Assembly: GCA_024280295.1 (NCBI GenBank)
Contig: JAJRQK010000031.1
Span: 1-64,000 of the forward strand
Direction of reading: 5' to 3'
Origin: Bacteroidota bacterium
GTDB lineage: Bacteria; Bacteroidota; Bacteroidia; Flavobacteriales_D; Crocinitomicaceae
Length of the DNA: 64,000 nt
The notes under the pieces were generated by a model, which had not been told where the DNA came from, did not search any database, and saw nothing but the letters and a program-made list of their open reading frames with translations. This document shows, piece by piece, positions 27,157 through 39,149 of the stretch; the first letter of the stretch is position 1; the number at the start of each line of letters is the position of its first letter. Made by a program: the position numbers and the translations under genes.

Positions 27157-28092
27157 TTGGAATTAGTTGTAGAACAAATTACTACCGAGAATTCGGTTCA
27201 GCTGAAAAAGAACAACACCACAGACACTCACTCTAAGTGTCCGTTGTGTACATCTAAAAAAATCAACAATTTACCAAAATTCAATGGCGCAAAATTAGCT
27301 TCTTGCAGTGAATGTTCTTTTGTTTTTTCGGAGAGAATCCCCACTGGTTTTGAATTAGATCAATTCTATTGCAAAGACTACGAAGTAACTAGTTTTCTTT
27401 CAAAAATTACAATCGCGCGTTACAACGAATTGTTGGATCAATTCGAAAAACATAGGAAGACAAATAGAATATTAGATGTTGGCAGTGGTCATGGATTCTT
27501 TCTTGAAACCGCAAAGAAACGTGGATGGAAAGTTTACGGTTCAGATTATGCTCCTGGTTGTGTTAAACTCTGTGAAAGTAAAGGAATAGAAATGCATAGC
27601 GGGACAATGACTCCCGACGCCTACTATCCTGAAATGTTTGATGTCATTACATCTTTTGAAGTTTTAGAACATGTCAATAATCCAAATGAGGAGCTTGGAT
27701 ATTTAAATACGTTCTTGCGAAAAGGTGGAATCATGTATGTAACAACACCGAACTTTAATTCTGTTCTTCGCTATAAACTTGGAGAGCAATACGATGTAAT
27801 AAATTATCCTGAGCATCTCACCTATTTCACTCAAAAGACATTGATCAAAGTATTCGAAAAAAATGGATTTGAAAAACAAAAAGTTCGAACTACAGGATTA
27901 AGTTTAACTCGTTACAGAACAAGCAAAGGGAAAAGTAATCAAGAATATGTTTCAGAAACATCCGATGATGAGATTCTACGCCATAAAATTGAAAAACGCT
28001 GGCACCTGCGAACGCTAAAAAGCACAACAAATTGGGGACTTAACCTACTTAAAGTTGGCGACAGTTTAAAAGGAACTTTTATTAAACGATAA
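27157..28092 (+). CDS. SAM-dependent methyltransferase with N-terminal zinc ribbon
   Basis: 311 residues from a TTG start. A zinc-ribbon-like Cys set (CPLCTSKK and CSECSF, residues about 29-52) is followed by a Rossmann methyltransferase: ILDVGSGHGFFLE (SAM motif I, near 106), ITSFEVLEHVNNP and LRKGGIMYVTTPN. This Zn-ribbon plus class I methyltransferase is typical of surface polysaccharide loci. Acceptor unknown. It lies 184 bases after the membrane protein, and a poor -7-like TATTTTG is seen near 27121. Confidence 0.8.
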   Translation: MELVVEQITTENSVQLKKNNTTDTHSKCPLCTSKKINNLPKFNGAKLASCSECSFVFSERIPTGFELDQFYCKDYEVTSFLSKITIARYNELLDQFEKHRKTNRILDVGSGHGFFLETAKKRGWKVYGSDYAPGCVKLCESKGIEMHSGTMTPDAYYPEMFDVITSFEVLEHVNNPNEELGYLNTFLRKGGIMYVTTPNFNSVLRYKLGEQYDVINYPEHLTYFTQKTLIKVFEKNGFEKQKVRTTGLSLTRYRTSKGKSNQEYVSETSDDEILRHKIEKRWHLRTLKSTTNWGLNLLKVGDSLKGTFIKR

Positions 28093-28144
28093 AAGAGCTA
28101 GCCTCAAATTTTTTCCCTCTTCTAAAATTCATACTTTTACCCAC

Positions 28145-30046
28145 ATGTGTGGTATTACTGGGTTTATTGATTTCAGAAAAACAACTTCCGAAGAAGAACT
28201 TTGTAAGATGACATCGTCTATCTCGCATCGTGGACCAGATGGCGAAGGGATTGAACTATTCAATAATGAGTTGGCACAAGTTGGATTTGGACATCGCAGG
28301 TTGGCTATTCTAGATCTAACTGAACAGGGAAAACAACCGATGCAATTCGAACATCTCTGGTTATGTTTCAATGGCGAAATCTATAATTTCCAGGAAATAA
28401 AAAAAGATCTAACCAATCTTGGACACTCGTTTCAAGGAGATTCTGATACTGAGATGATTCTACATGCCTATCTTCAATGGGGGAAGTCATGTTTAGATCG
28501 ATTTATTGGAATGTTCGCATTTGTAATTTACGACACGAAGCAAAATCAAGTTTTCTGCACAAGGGATCGGGCTGGAGTAAAACCATTTTTCTATTACTGG
28601 CATGATGGCCTATTCATGTTCTCTTCAGAGCTTAAGTCCTTTCATGAACACACTAGATTTCATAAAGAAATTGACAGAGATGCCGTAGCTGCATTTCTTC
28701 AATATGGTAACGTTCCAACTCCACACTGCATTTTCAAGCATTGTAAGAAGATTAAACCAGGTCATTCATTGATGATTTCTCTTTCGAATAAGTCTATTGA
28801 GGAAACAAAATATTGGGATGTTTATGATGCGTATAATGAGCCAAAACTTGATATCTCGTATTCTGAAGCTAAAGTCGAAACAGAATCACTTTTACAATCT
28901 GCATTTGAATACAGAATGGTATCAGATGTCCCGGTGGGTGTGTTTTTAAGCGGAGGATATGACAGTGTATCTGTTACAGCTCTCTTGCAAAAAGATCGTA
29001 CGGAAAAACTAAAAACATTCACAATTGGAGTGCCTGATTTAGGATTGAATGAAGCACCTTATGCCAAGGAAATTGCGGCTCATTTAGGGACTAATCACAC
29101 AGAAATAACTTGTACCTTAAAAGACGCTTTGGAATTAATCGAAGAGCTTCCATTCAACTACGATGAGCCTTTTGCAGATTCTTCGGCTATTCCAACAACT
29201 CTTGTGAGTAAAATTGCTCGACAAGATGTTACTGTAGCTTTAAGTGCAGATGCAGGTGATGAAATATTTGCAGGCTACAATCGCTATGATTACATGGCCA
29301 GATACGGTGCCAAATTGAATAACATCCCAGGCTTTGTTCGGAAATCAGCAGCTGCAACAATGCGCGTTGTACCTTCTGAATGGATTCCAATTTTGAAGAA
29401 TAAATACAACTTCCATAATCGCTATGAGAAGCTAAAAAATGTACTTCGCGATCCATCTGACCAAAACATAATGTTGAGTTTGAGTCAACAATTTACTGAC
29501 GATCAAATGAAGCGAATAATGACATCTCAATTCGAATCATTAGAAACTGCCTACTCCAGTACACAAATGAACGCTGAAAATAGAACTTCGCTAGCCTATA
29601 TGATGGCAATTGACTATCAAACTTATTTGGTGGATGATATAATGCAGAAAGTTGATCGCGCGACAATGTCGGTCGGACTTGAAGGAAGAGAACCGTTTCT
29701 CGATCATCGCATCATTGAATATGCAGCTCAACTTCCCGACGAATTCAAATATAAAGATGGAATCAAAAAGCGAATTCTACGTGACATTGTTCATCAATAC
29801 GTTCCTCAAAAACTACTTGACAGGCCAAAGATGGGCTTTGCAATTCCAATTGCGAAATGGCTTACAACAGAGTTAAGACCAATGGTTGACGACTTCCTTT
29901 CAGAGAAAAAAATAGTGGAGCAAGGTATTTTAAACTGGGAGGAAGTTGACAAGATGAAGCGAAAATTTTACGGTGGAAAGAAAGAGTATGACACCAAGAT
30001 TTGGTATGTGCTGATGTTTCAAATGTGGTATACGAAATGGATGTAA
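28145..30046 (+). CDS. asnB: Asparagine synthase (glutamine-hydrolysing), AsnB family
   Basis: 633 residues. The N-terminus MCGITGFIDF carries the catalytic Cys2 of the class II glutamine amidotransferase domain, with SISHRGPDGEG and FNGEIYNF. The synthetase half has the PP-loop LSGGYDSVSVTALL and ALSADAGDEIFAGYNRY. It converts Asp plus Gln to Asn, or amidates a sugar acid: copies in polysaccharide loci often do the latter, and this one sits between a methyltransferase and glycosyltransferases. Full length. Confidence 0.93.
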   Translation: MCGITGFIDFRKTTSEEELCKMTSSISHRGPDGEGIELFNNELAQVGFGHRRLAILDLTEQGKQPMQFEHLWLCFNGEIYNFQEIKKDLTNLGHSFQGDSDTEMILHAYLQWGKSCLDRFIGMFAFVIYDTKQNQVFCTRDRAGVKPFFYYWHDGLFMFSSELKSFHEHTRFHKEIDRDAVAAFLQYGNVPTPHCIFKHCKKIKPGHSLMISLSNKSIEETKYWDVYDAYNEPKLDISYSEAKVETESLLQSAFEYRMVSDVPVGVFLSGGYDSVSVTALLQKDRTEKLKTFTIGVPDLGLNEAPYAKEIAAHLGTNHTEITCTLKDALELIEELPFNYDEPFADSSAIPTTLVSKIARQDVTVALSADAGDEIFAGYNRYDYMARYGAKLNNIPGFVRKSAAATMRVVPSEWIPILKNKYNFHNRYEKLKNVLRDPSDQNIMLSLSQQFTDDQMKRIMTSQFESLETAYSSTQMNAENRTSLAYMMAIDYQTYLVDDIMQKVDRATMSVGLEGREPFLDHRIIEYAAQLPDEFKYKDGIKKRILRDIVHQYVPQKLLDRPKMGFAIPIAKWLTTELRPMVDDFLSEKKIVEQGILNWEEVDKMKRKFYGGKKEYDTKIWYVLMFQMWYTKWM

Positions 30047-30117
30047 TGCGACCCGATTATCCAAAATAAACCACAAATCAAGCTTCCTTAAATCTTAAAA
30101 AGCGTTATTATTACGAA

Positions 30118-31359
30118 TTGAATAGAAATCAGCTCCCAATCAAGAAAGTTCTATACATATCATACGACGGAATGACTGATCCACTTGGACAGTCACAGGT
30201 CTTACCTTACATATCTGGATTAACCCAAAAAGGCTACGAATTCCATTTAATTAGTTTTGAGAAAATGGATCGGTTTCGAAAACATAAGAAACATATCCGA
30301 AATTTTTGCGAGAAGAATGATATTAACTGGCACCCTCAGGATTATCAAATTGATGGTGGGTTAAGGAATACGATTAAGCAAGTTCGAAAGATGAGTCGAG
30401 TTGCACTTTTTCTGCACAAACAGCACAATTTCAGCATTATCCATTGTCGAAGTTATATTTCTGCCTTAGTAGGATTGAAAATGAAGCGAAAGTACGGATT
30501 GAAATTTATATTTGACATGCGTGGATTTTGGGCAGATGAACGAGTTGATGGTAAAATCTGGAGTCTGTCTAGTCCAATTTACAAAACAATTTACAACTAC
30601 TTCAAACGAAAAGAAATACAATTTTTTAATGAATCAGATTACACAATCTCTTTGACTGAAAATGGCAGAAATGAGATTCTATCATGGAAGGATTTCCAAA
30701 ATAATCCACCAAAAATAACGGTAATTCCCTGTTGTGTGAACTTAGCTCTTTTCGATCCATCAATAATTACCGAAAAGAATCAAAACGAGCTCAAAGAATC
30801 TATCAGAATTCCATCAGATGCATTTGTACTCGGATACGTTGGTTCTATTGGCACATGGTACATGCTACCTGAAATGTTGGATTACTTTAGGTGCCTCCAC
30901 ACTTCAAATCCCAAAGCAGTATTTTTGTTTGTCTCAGGTGAGAACCCAGAGATGATCAAGGCTGAAGGAAAAAAACATGACATCGATCCTGATCTCATTT
31001 TTGTTACTTCGACCCTCCACTATCAAGTTCCATTATATATTTCCATTTTCGATCATTCTATCTTCTTTATTAGAGCTTCCTATTCTAAAAAAGCTTCTTC
31101 GCCTACTAAACAAGGTGAAATAATGGCGATGGGAGTTCCTTTAATTTGCAATTCTGGAATTGGCGACACGGATGAAATTGTCCATAAATACAATTCTGGA
31201 ATCGTGATCAATGAATTTTCTGAGGAGGAATACAACAAAGAAATTGCAAACGAAATTCAACTTGATCCATTAGAAATAGCCAAAGGAGCGAAGGATTATT
31301 TTTCACTGGAACAAGGTGTGGAAAACTACCTAAAGATTTACAAAGAAATAATGACTTAA
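30118..31359 (+). CDS. Glycosyltransferase family 4-like protein
   Basis: 413 residues from a TTG start. An N-terminal domain with YISYDGMTDPLGQSQVLPYI (a common GT4 entry motif) and HCRSYISALVG, and a C-terminal GT-B domain with LGYVGSIGTWYMLPEM and SPTKQGEIMAMGVPLICNSG, containing the donor-binding ExxxxG-type region (GEIMAMG). It should transfer a nucleotide-sugar-derived sugar in the cytoplasm to a growing surface glycan. Part of the 25.5-33.6 kb polysaccharide locus. Confidence 0.88.
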   Translation: MNRNQLPIKKVLYISYDGMTDPLGQSQVLPYISGLTQKGYEFHLISFEKMDRFRKHKKHIRNFCEKNDINWHPQDYQIDGGLRNTIKQVRKMSRVALFLHKQHNFSIIHCRSYISALVGLKMKRKYGLKFIFDMRGFWADERVDGKIWSLSSPIYKTIYNYFKRKEIQFFNESDYTISLTENGRNEILSWKDFQNNPPKITVIPCCVNLALFDPSIITEKNQNELKESIRIPSDAFVLGYVGSIGTWYMLPEMLDYFRCLHTSNPKAVFLFVSGENPEMIKAEGKKHDIDPDLIFVTSTLHYQVPLYISIFDHSIFFIRASYSKKASSPTKQGEIMAMGVPLICNSGIGDTDEIVHKYNSGIVINEFSEEEYNKEIANEIQLDPLEIAKGAKDYFSLEQGVENYLKIYKEIMT

Positions 31360-31394
31360 GTTAAAAATTAAAGCAAATTTAGATCAAAAATATA

Positions 31395-31426
31395 TTGTTT
31401 AAAGCGTACGATTATCCTTAACTTCG
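31395..31426 (+). promoter_or_regulatory. Candidate Bacteroidota promoter of the epimerase gene
   Basis: TTG (31395-31397) and TAACTTCG (31419-31426, one mismatch to TAnnTTTG) are separated by 21 bases, and the epimerase ATG follows 31 bases later. This is the best spaced -33/-7 pair seen in the window. Confidence 0.5.
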
Positions 31427-31457
31427 TTGCGCTAATCATGCAGATTAAACTACATCA

Positions 31458-32456
31458 ATGAAAACATTAGTTACCGGAGGAGCTGGATTTATTGGAGCAC
31501 ACGTCGTGAATGACTTAATCAAAATGGGACATGAAATTGTGGTTCTCGACGATTTAAGTGGAGGATTTGAAGACAATGTAAACCCTAAAGCAGAATTCGT
31601 ACATGGATCAATTACCGATTACGATCTAGTTCTCGCTTTATTTGACAAACACGAATTTGAATATGTTTATCATCTTGCGGCTTATGCAGCGGAGGGTTTA
31701 AGCCACTTTATTCGAAGGTTCAATTACGAGAATAACTTGCTTGGCAGTATCAACTTAATCAATGCATCTGTGCTTCATAAGGTCAAATGTTTTGTCTTTA
31801 CATCTTCAATCGCGGTATATGGTGCAGCAAAACCACCAATGACAGAAGATACGTTTCCACAACCAGAAGATCCTTATGGAGTAGCTAAGTTTGCGGTTGA
31901 GCAAGATTTAAAAGCTGCTCACGAAATGTTTGGATTGAACTATATTGTTTTCCGTCCACATAACGTTTACGGAGTTTATCAGAACATAGGAGATCGTTAC
32001 AGGAATGTAGTTGGTATCTTTATGAACCAGTTGATGCAAGGGAATTCACTTACTGTTTTCGGAGATGGAATGCAAACAAGAGCCTTTAGTTATATAACAG
32101 ATGTCTCGCCAATAATTGCACGTAGTATTGAGGTAAAAGAAGCATATAACGAAGTTTTCAACCTTGGTGCTGATAAAGAATATACAGTAAAAGAATTAGC
32201 AGAAACCACAATCCGGGTGATGGGAATGACGGAGCCATTGAAATTTCTTCCAGCTCGAAATGAAGTTGTTCACGCCTTTGCTGATCACTCCAAAGTGAAA
32301 CGTGTATTTGGAATTGGAGATTTCACGACACTTGAAGACGGCTTGCAAGACATGGCAGATTGGGCACATTCAGTTGGAGCAAGAGAAAGTAGTGTTTTTG
32401 ATAACATTGAAATTCTTAAAAACCTACCTCCTATCTGGCTTCAAACTGACAAATAA
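31458..32456 (+). CDS. NAD-dependent nucleotide-sugar epimerase/dehydratase
   Basis: 332 residues of the extended SDR type. TGGAGFIGAH is the NAD motif; TSSIAVYG has the catalytic Ser; DPYGVAKFAVEQ supplies YxxxK; FRPHNVYGVYQN and GDGMQTRAFSYITDV match the UDP-glucose 4-epimerase/galactose-type subgroup. It makes an activated sugar for the neighbouring transferases. The exact sugar is not determined. It stands behind a good -33/-7 promoter. Confidence 0.87.
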   Translation: MKTLVTGGAGFIGAHVVNDLIKMGHEIVVLDDLSGGFEDNVNPKAEFVHGSITDYDLVLALFDKHEFEYVYHLAAYAAEGLSHFIRRFNYENNLLGSINLINASVLHKVKCFVFTSSIAVYGAAKPPMTEDTFPQPEDPYGVAKFAVEQDLKAAHEMFGLNYIVFRPHNVYGVYQNIGDRYRNVVGIFMNQLMQGNSLTVFGDGMQTRAFSYITDVSPIIARSIEVKEAYNEVFNLGADKEYTVKELAETTIRVMGMTEPLKFLPARNEVVHAFADHSKVKRVFGIGDFTTLEDGLQDMADWAHSVGARESSVFDNIEILKNLPPIWLQTDK

Positions 32457-32465
32457 TAGAAATTA

Positions 32466-33557
32466 ATGCCGAAAGTTTTATACGTTGGTGCTCACCGAAA
32501 AGATCGATCACCGAGTCAACGATTCCGTTTTGAGCAGTACATGGACTTCCTTTCTCAAAATGGTTTTGAAGGTGAATTATCGTACTTGATAGAAGCTGAG
32601 GATGACAAAAAATTCTACAGTCCTGGGAATTATTTTTTCAAACTAAAAGTATTCCTAAAAAGCTTAAAGAAACGTAAGCGAAATATTAAAGACATTGATC
32701 AATACGATATCGTTTTTATTCAACGCGAAGCCTTTATGACTGGTTCAATTAAATTTGAGACGGCATTCGCAAAATCAAAGGCTAAAGTTATTTTCGACTT
32801 TGACGATTCAATTTGGTTGAGCAATGCATCTGCTGCGAATAAGCGACTAAGCTTCATGAAAGATGCTTCTAAAACATCTAAAATAATTGCGCTTTCAGAT
32901 ATGGTTTTTGCTGGAAATCAATACCTCAAAGATTACGCTTCTAACTACTCGAAAAACATAAAAATAATTCCAACAACGATAGATTTAAATCAATATTCAC
33001 GTATTCAACATGAACCAACTGGGAAAGTTTGCATTGGTTGGAGTGGATCTGTGACAACAATTCAGCATTTTGAATTTGCAATTCCGTTCCTACTCAAGAT
33101 TAAAGAGAAATATCAAGATAGAGTGGAATTTAAAGTCATTGGAGATGCGAACTATTCACACGAAGCATTAAACATTGACGGTATTGGATGGAGTTTTGAG
33201 AATGAAATCAAGGAACTTTCGCGTTTCGATATTGGAATAATGCCACTACCAGATGACGAATGGGCAAGCGGAAAATGTGGTTTGAAAGGTTTACAATACA
33301 TGGCACTTGAAATCCCAACGTTGATGTCACCCGTTGGAGTGAATACAGAAATCATTCAAAACGGTAAAAATGGTTTTTTAGCTACCGAAATTGATGAATG
33401 GGTTGAGCATCTATCCACACTTATTGAGTCTGAGGAATTGCGCAAGAAAATGGGGGGAAATGCGCGAAAAACAGTTGCAGATAAATATTCAGTTGCATCA
33501 CAACGTGACAATTATCTGAAATTATTCACAGAAGTTTTAGAAGGTAAATCAATCTAA
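32466..33557 (+). CDS. Glycosyltransferase (GT-B fold, family 4/1-like)
   Basis: 363 residues starting MPKVLYVGAHRKDRSPSQRF, 9 bases after the epimerase stop. N-terminal RSPSQRFRFEQYMDFL and FIQREAFMTGS, then KVIFDFDDSIWL; the C-terminal domain has CIGWSGSVTTIQHFEF, GIMPLPDDEWASGKCGLKGLQYMALEIPTLMSP and a terminal helix. This is the 'SPSQRFR' class of glycosyltransferases typical of surface glycan loci. The next gene, rdgB, follows by 2 bases, so it may be in the same transcript. Confidence 0.85.
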   Translation: MPKVLYVGAHRKDRSPSQRFRFEQYMDFLSQNGFEGELSYLIEAEDDKKFYSPGNYFFKLKVFLKSLKKRKRNIKDIDQYDIVFIQREAFMTGSIKFETAFAKSKAKVIFDFDDSIWLSNASAANKRLSFMKDASKTSKIIALSDMVFAGNQYLKDYASNYSKNIKIIPTTIDLNQYSRIQHEPTGKVCIGWSGSVTTIQHFEFAIPFLLKIKEKYQDRVEFKVIGDANYSHEALNIDGIGWSFENEIKELSRFDIGIMPLPDDEWASGKCGLKGLQYMALEIPTLMSPVGVNTEIIQNGKNGFLATEIDEWVEHLSTLIESEELRKKMGGNARKTVADKYSVASQRDNYLKLFTEVLEGKSI

Positions 33558-33559
33558 TA

Positions 33560-34135
33560 ATGAAGCTGCTTTTTGCCACATCCAACTTAAACAAAGCTAA
33601 GGAAATTGCGGCTCTTGTTCCAAAAAAATATGAACTCCTCACCTTACACGACCTCAATTTAACTGAAGAAATTCCAGAAACTGCCAATACACTTGAAGGA
33701 AACGCCTTGCAAAAATCAAATTACATCATTGAACACTTTTCACACGATTGTTTTGCAGATGATACTGGACTCGAAATAACCGCTCTTAACAATGAGCCTG
33801 GAGTGAGGTCTGCTAGATATGCTGGAGAAGATCGAAGCGATGAGAACAATATGGAAAAGGTTCTCAATAAATTGAGTGGGGAAAAAGATCGAAGTGCTCG
33901 ATTTAGAACGGTGATTTCGCTTGAACTAAATGGCAAAACGTTTCAATTTGAAGGAATAGTGAACGGTACTATTAGAACGCAAAAATCTGGAAGCAATGGC
34001 TTTGGTTATGATCCTATATTTGAACCTGAAAATTGCGGTAAAACTTTTGCCCAGATGACTATTACTAAAAAAAACAGATACAGCCATCGTGCGCGAGCGT
34101 TTGCAAAAATGATTGCATTTTTAGAGAACCAGTGA
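33560..34135 (+). CDS. rdgB: XTP/dITP pyrophosphatase RdgB/HAM1
   Basis: 191 residues. Motifs: LLFATSNLNKAKEIAALVP (substrate loop), CFADDTGLEITALNNEPGVRSARYAGE (catalytic acidic residues) and GSNGFGYDPIFEPENCGKTFAQM. It removes non-canonical purine nucleotides (XTP, dITP, ITP) from the pool. It begins two bases after the last glycosyltransferase. The structured intergenic repeat (copy A) follows shortly after its stop. Confidence 0.96.
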   Translation: MKLLFATSNLNKAKEIAALVPKKYELLTLHDLNLTEEIPETANTLEGNALQKSNYIIEHFSHDCFADDTGLEITALNNEPGVRSARYAGEDRSDENNMEKVLNKLSGEKDRSARFRTVISLELNGKTFQFEGIVNGTIRTQKSGSNGFGYDPIFEPENCGKTFAQMTITKKNRYSHRARAFAKMIAFLENQ

Positions 34136-34159
34136 TCTTCATCAACACACTTTCGACAA

Positions 34160-34243
34160 GGGATAGCAGTGGCATCCTTTTCCCAACTCAGACTTCGATT
34201 ATGCACAATAGTTGACAGGGAAAGATACAACGGATAGCCCGAC
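34160..34243 (+). repeat. Dispersed structured intergenic element, copy A
   Basis: GGGATAGCAGTGGCATCCTTTT then CCC, an internal spacer, GGG, AAAGATACAACGGATAGCCCG. The CCC/GGG pair closes the hairpin where the other copies use AATCAT/ATGATT or ATGCAC/GTGCAT. It lies downstream of rdgB; the remaining about 230 bases before icd hold no gene I can support, only a degenerate extension of the element and an icd leader region with TATTTTCG at 34425-34432. Confidence 0.6.
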
Positions 34244-34399
34244 CATGGAACGACTCCAGGAGTGAACAGGGATGCCGCCAAAAATTAATTAATAATCATA
34301 CTACCTAATGGTCTAACACTGCCATAGGATAGAACTCAAGTCGCAGCAATAAATTCAATCTAAATTATTACAAACACTAGAATATTTAGTCTGCTTTGA

Positions 34400-36700
<2,301 letters not shown>

Positions 36701-36743
36701 GAGTCAAATGTTTTTTTAAGTAAGTTTAGTAAAAAAGTAAACT

Positions 36744-37793
36744 ATGGTATTAAGATTATTTCTATTCGCTTTTTCAATTGTTACTTCGTTAACACTTTAT
36801 GCCAACTCTGGAATTAGTATTGGTAAAACCATGGTTGTTGTTCTCAATGAAAACACCAGAGAAATCACAGTACACACCAAAGAAAAACTGGAAATTATCC
36901 ACAGACTGGTTCTGCCTAAATCTGGATCAATTAAAAGTATCGCCCTGTCAAGCGATGAGTCTAAAATCTGGTATGTTGTTGGTGAAAAAGCTATCTGTGT
37001 ATCTACTATAAACTGGAAAGAAGTAATTTCAATTTCAGGAGTTAACTCCTATAACTTCCGTTTAGATAAGCAGAATAAACATCTTATTCATTTCAGTGGT
37101 GACGAAAAAATGTCTGCTGTAGATATTTACGATTTGAATACCGCAAAAATCACTGCCCGTGTTAAAGTGAAATTTAGTGACTTTTTAGAATCAATAATCT
37201 ACAACGAGTCGACTGGGATGCTCACCATGTTAGGAACTAAAAAGGATGATAAATCTGAAGTGCCAATGAAAGGAGATGCTGATATACTCTTTCCTGAAAC
37301 AAAAGAAGATGTCAACAAAATGATGCATCACGATGGCAAAACAAGTCAGTTTACCATATATGATGTTCGGAATAACGTAGTTATAGTTAACAAAAGAACT
37401 TTTTATTCTCCCAATTTTTCAACTTCGCTTGAAATGATTGGAGAAGAATTGTTCGCGGTTACCCAAATTGGAACCTGTAAAATATCAGAAGGTCATGAAT
37501 TTACAATGACCTCCCTTATCGCTACAAATGTTTCAGACTTTGCAATCGCTGATACAATGATTGCGGGTGCTACAGGATTTACTTTTTTCACCTACACTTT
37601 AAAGGATGACAAATTCACTGAATTCTATGATGATGAAGTAAATGAACTCTGCCTACAAGCGGATGCCTCTGCCTTTGACAAAGGTGATTATTATATGTGC
37701 TACGAGAACACATTATACCGATTCAAAGATGAAGATGGCTTTGGAGTTCAATTCGTTAATGTTGACATTGATATTAGTTTAAGTAGCACTTAA
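36744..37793 (+). CDS. Exported beta-propeller-like protein of unknown function
   Basis: 349 residues. Signal peptide MVLRLFLFAFSIVTSLTLYA, then repeating strands resembling a WD40/propeller fold (SIKSIALSSDESKIWYVVG, HFSGDEKMSAVDIYDLNTAKI, SLEMIGEELFAVTQIG). No catalytic motif or family recognised. The gene ends just before a convergent RNA helicase. It is in the extracytoplasmic space by its signal peptide; the role is unknown. Confidence 0.7.
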   Translation: MVLRLFLFAFSIVTSLTLYANSGISIGKTMVVVLNENTREITVHTKEKLEIIHRLVLPKSGSIKSIALSSDESKIWYVVGEKAICVSTINWKEVISISGVNSYNFRLDKQNKHLIHFSGDEKMSAVDIYDLNTAKITARVKVKFSDFLESIIYNESTGMLTMLGTKKDDKSEVPMKGDADILFPETKEDVNKMMHHDGKTSQFTIYDVRNNVVIVNKRTFYSPNFSTSLEMIGEELFAVTQIGTCKISEGHEFTMTSLIATNVSDFAIADTMIAGATGFTFFTYTLKDDKFTEFYDDEVNELCLQADASAFDKGDYYMCYENTLYRFKDEDGFGVQFVNVDIDISLSST

Positions 37794-37805
37794 ATTAAAG
37801 TGAAT

Positions 37806-39113
37806 CTATCTTGCTACCGCAATTTTTAAGCGTTTGCCCTTAATTTTTTGTCCGCGAATATTTCGAAGAAACTGGTCACACTTTGATCGCTTAATTGCTA
37901 CATACGAGTGACGATCTTTAGAATCAATAATACCAATATCGTCTTTCGCTAGTTGGCCAACTTTGGCGCAAAAACCAACAACATCAATTTTACCAATTTT
38001 ATCCTTTTTCCCACCACCAATATAAATAGTCTCCCATTCAGGAGTTGGAACGGGACCGTAATCAGGCGTCATTATATTAGTTGGCTTTTCTATATACATT
38101 GGCAATTCAGCCTTGCTAGAGAGGAATAAATAAGAAAAACCGTGTTCGCCCATTCGTGCTGTTCTACCTTTTCGATGAACAAATGCCGATTCACTTCCTG
38201 GATATTGATAATGAACGATATGCCTTACATTTGGAATATCCAACCCCCTAGCACCAAGATCTGTACAAACAATTGTATTCGTGGTGCCATTTGAAAATTT
38301 AATCAACTGACGTTCCCGCATTTCTTGTTCAAGCCCACCGTGATAGATCGAACAACGAATCCCATTGTGATCTAATTCATCTTGCACAGTTTCGCAGACT
38401 TCCCGATAATTGACGAAAATCATGCTTTTCTCCATTCCAAATGAAGCAATCAGCAATGTCAAAGATTCCAAATTGCTTTCTTGAATATTTACGCCATATT
38501 CAACAAGATTGAGTTCTTCATCGTCTTTAATTGCATCAATTATAGTTGGATTTTCAATCCGAAGGAACTCAGGAATATTCTCCAATCGTGTCGCGGAAGT
38601 CAACAAATGATTCTTCAATTTCTTTAGTTGCTCGTAGATATCCTCAATACTATCAAGGAAACCAAATTCCAAGCATTTATCGAACTCATCAATCACGAGA
38701 AACTCAACTGTTCTTAAATCAACATTTCTTCTGTAGATGTGATCTTGCAATCTTCCTGGCGTTGCGATAATCAATGCTGGTGCTTCAGATAAACTATTTC
38801 GTTCCGACTGGACAGAATGACCTCCATAACATGTTGTTACTTTGAATCCTGTTTTCAGCGAGCGGAAAACATTCTCAATTTGCAAGCAAAGTTCACGCGT
38901 TGGAGCAATAATTAATGCTTGAACTTCATTCGCTTTAGCTTCATCTAATCGCTCAATAATGGAAAGAAGAAACGCCAATGTTTTCCCTGATCCAGTTTTT
39001 GAAAGAAGAATGACATCATCACTCTTGTAGAATGAATTCAAGCATTGTTCTTGAATTTCTAATAATTCTTTGAACCCACCAGATTTTAGCGCGCGCGATA
39101 TTTTCTTATCCAT
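37806..39113 (-). CDS. DEAD-box-type ATP-dependent RNA helicase with DbpA-like C-terminal domain
   Basis: 435 residues. Motif I KTGSGKT, Ia PTRELCLQ, motif II IDEFD (DEFD rather than the usual DEAD), III TSAT, VI HRKGRTAR. The C-terminal 70 residues (IYIGGGKKDKIGKIDVVGFCAKVG) resemble the DbpA RNA-binding domain, which directs DbpA to the 23S rRNA hairpin 92. A role in 50S ribosome assembly is likely; the Phe in motif II is a variant worth noting. Minus strand, 36 bases after the thiolase stop. Confidence 0.85.
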   Translation of the reverse strand: MDKKISRALKSGGFKELLEIQEQCLNSFYKSDDVILLSKTGSGKTLAFLLSIIERLDEAKANEVQALIIAPTRELCLQIENVFRSLKTGFKVTTCYGGHSVQSERNSLSEAPALIIATPGRLQDHIYRRNVDLRTVEFLVIDEFDKCLEFGFLDSIEDIYEQLKKLKNHLLTSATRLENIPEFLRIENPTIIDAIKDDEELNLVEYGVNIQESNLESLTLLIASFGMEKSMIFVNYREVCETVQDELDHNGIRCSIYHGGLEQEMRERQLIKFSNGTTNTIVCTDLGARGLDIPNVRHIVHYQYPGSESAFVHRKGRTARMGEHGFSYLFLSSKAELPMYIEKPTNIMTPDYGPVPTPEWETIYIGGGKKDKIGKIDVVGFCAKVGQLAKDDIGIIDSKDRHSYVAIKRSKCDQFLRNIRGQKIKGKRLKIAVAR

Positions 39114-39149
39114 ATAAAAGTGTGTTCTTGAAATCTAAATCAATTTCAA

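Noticed and set aside
34006-34281. 91-residue minus-strand frame over rdgB end and repeat copy A
   Set aside because: It is made of the reverse of rdgB and the repeat; no independent support.
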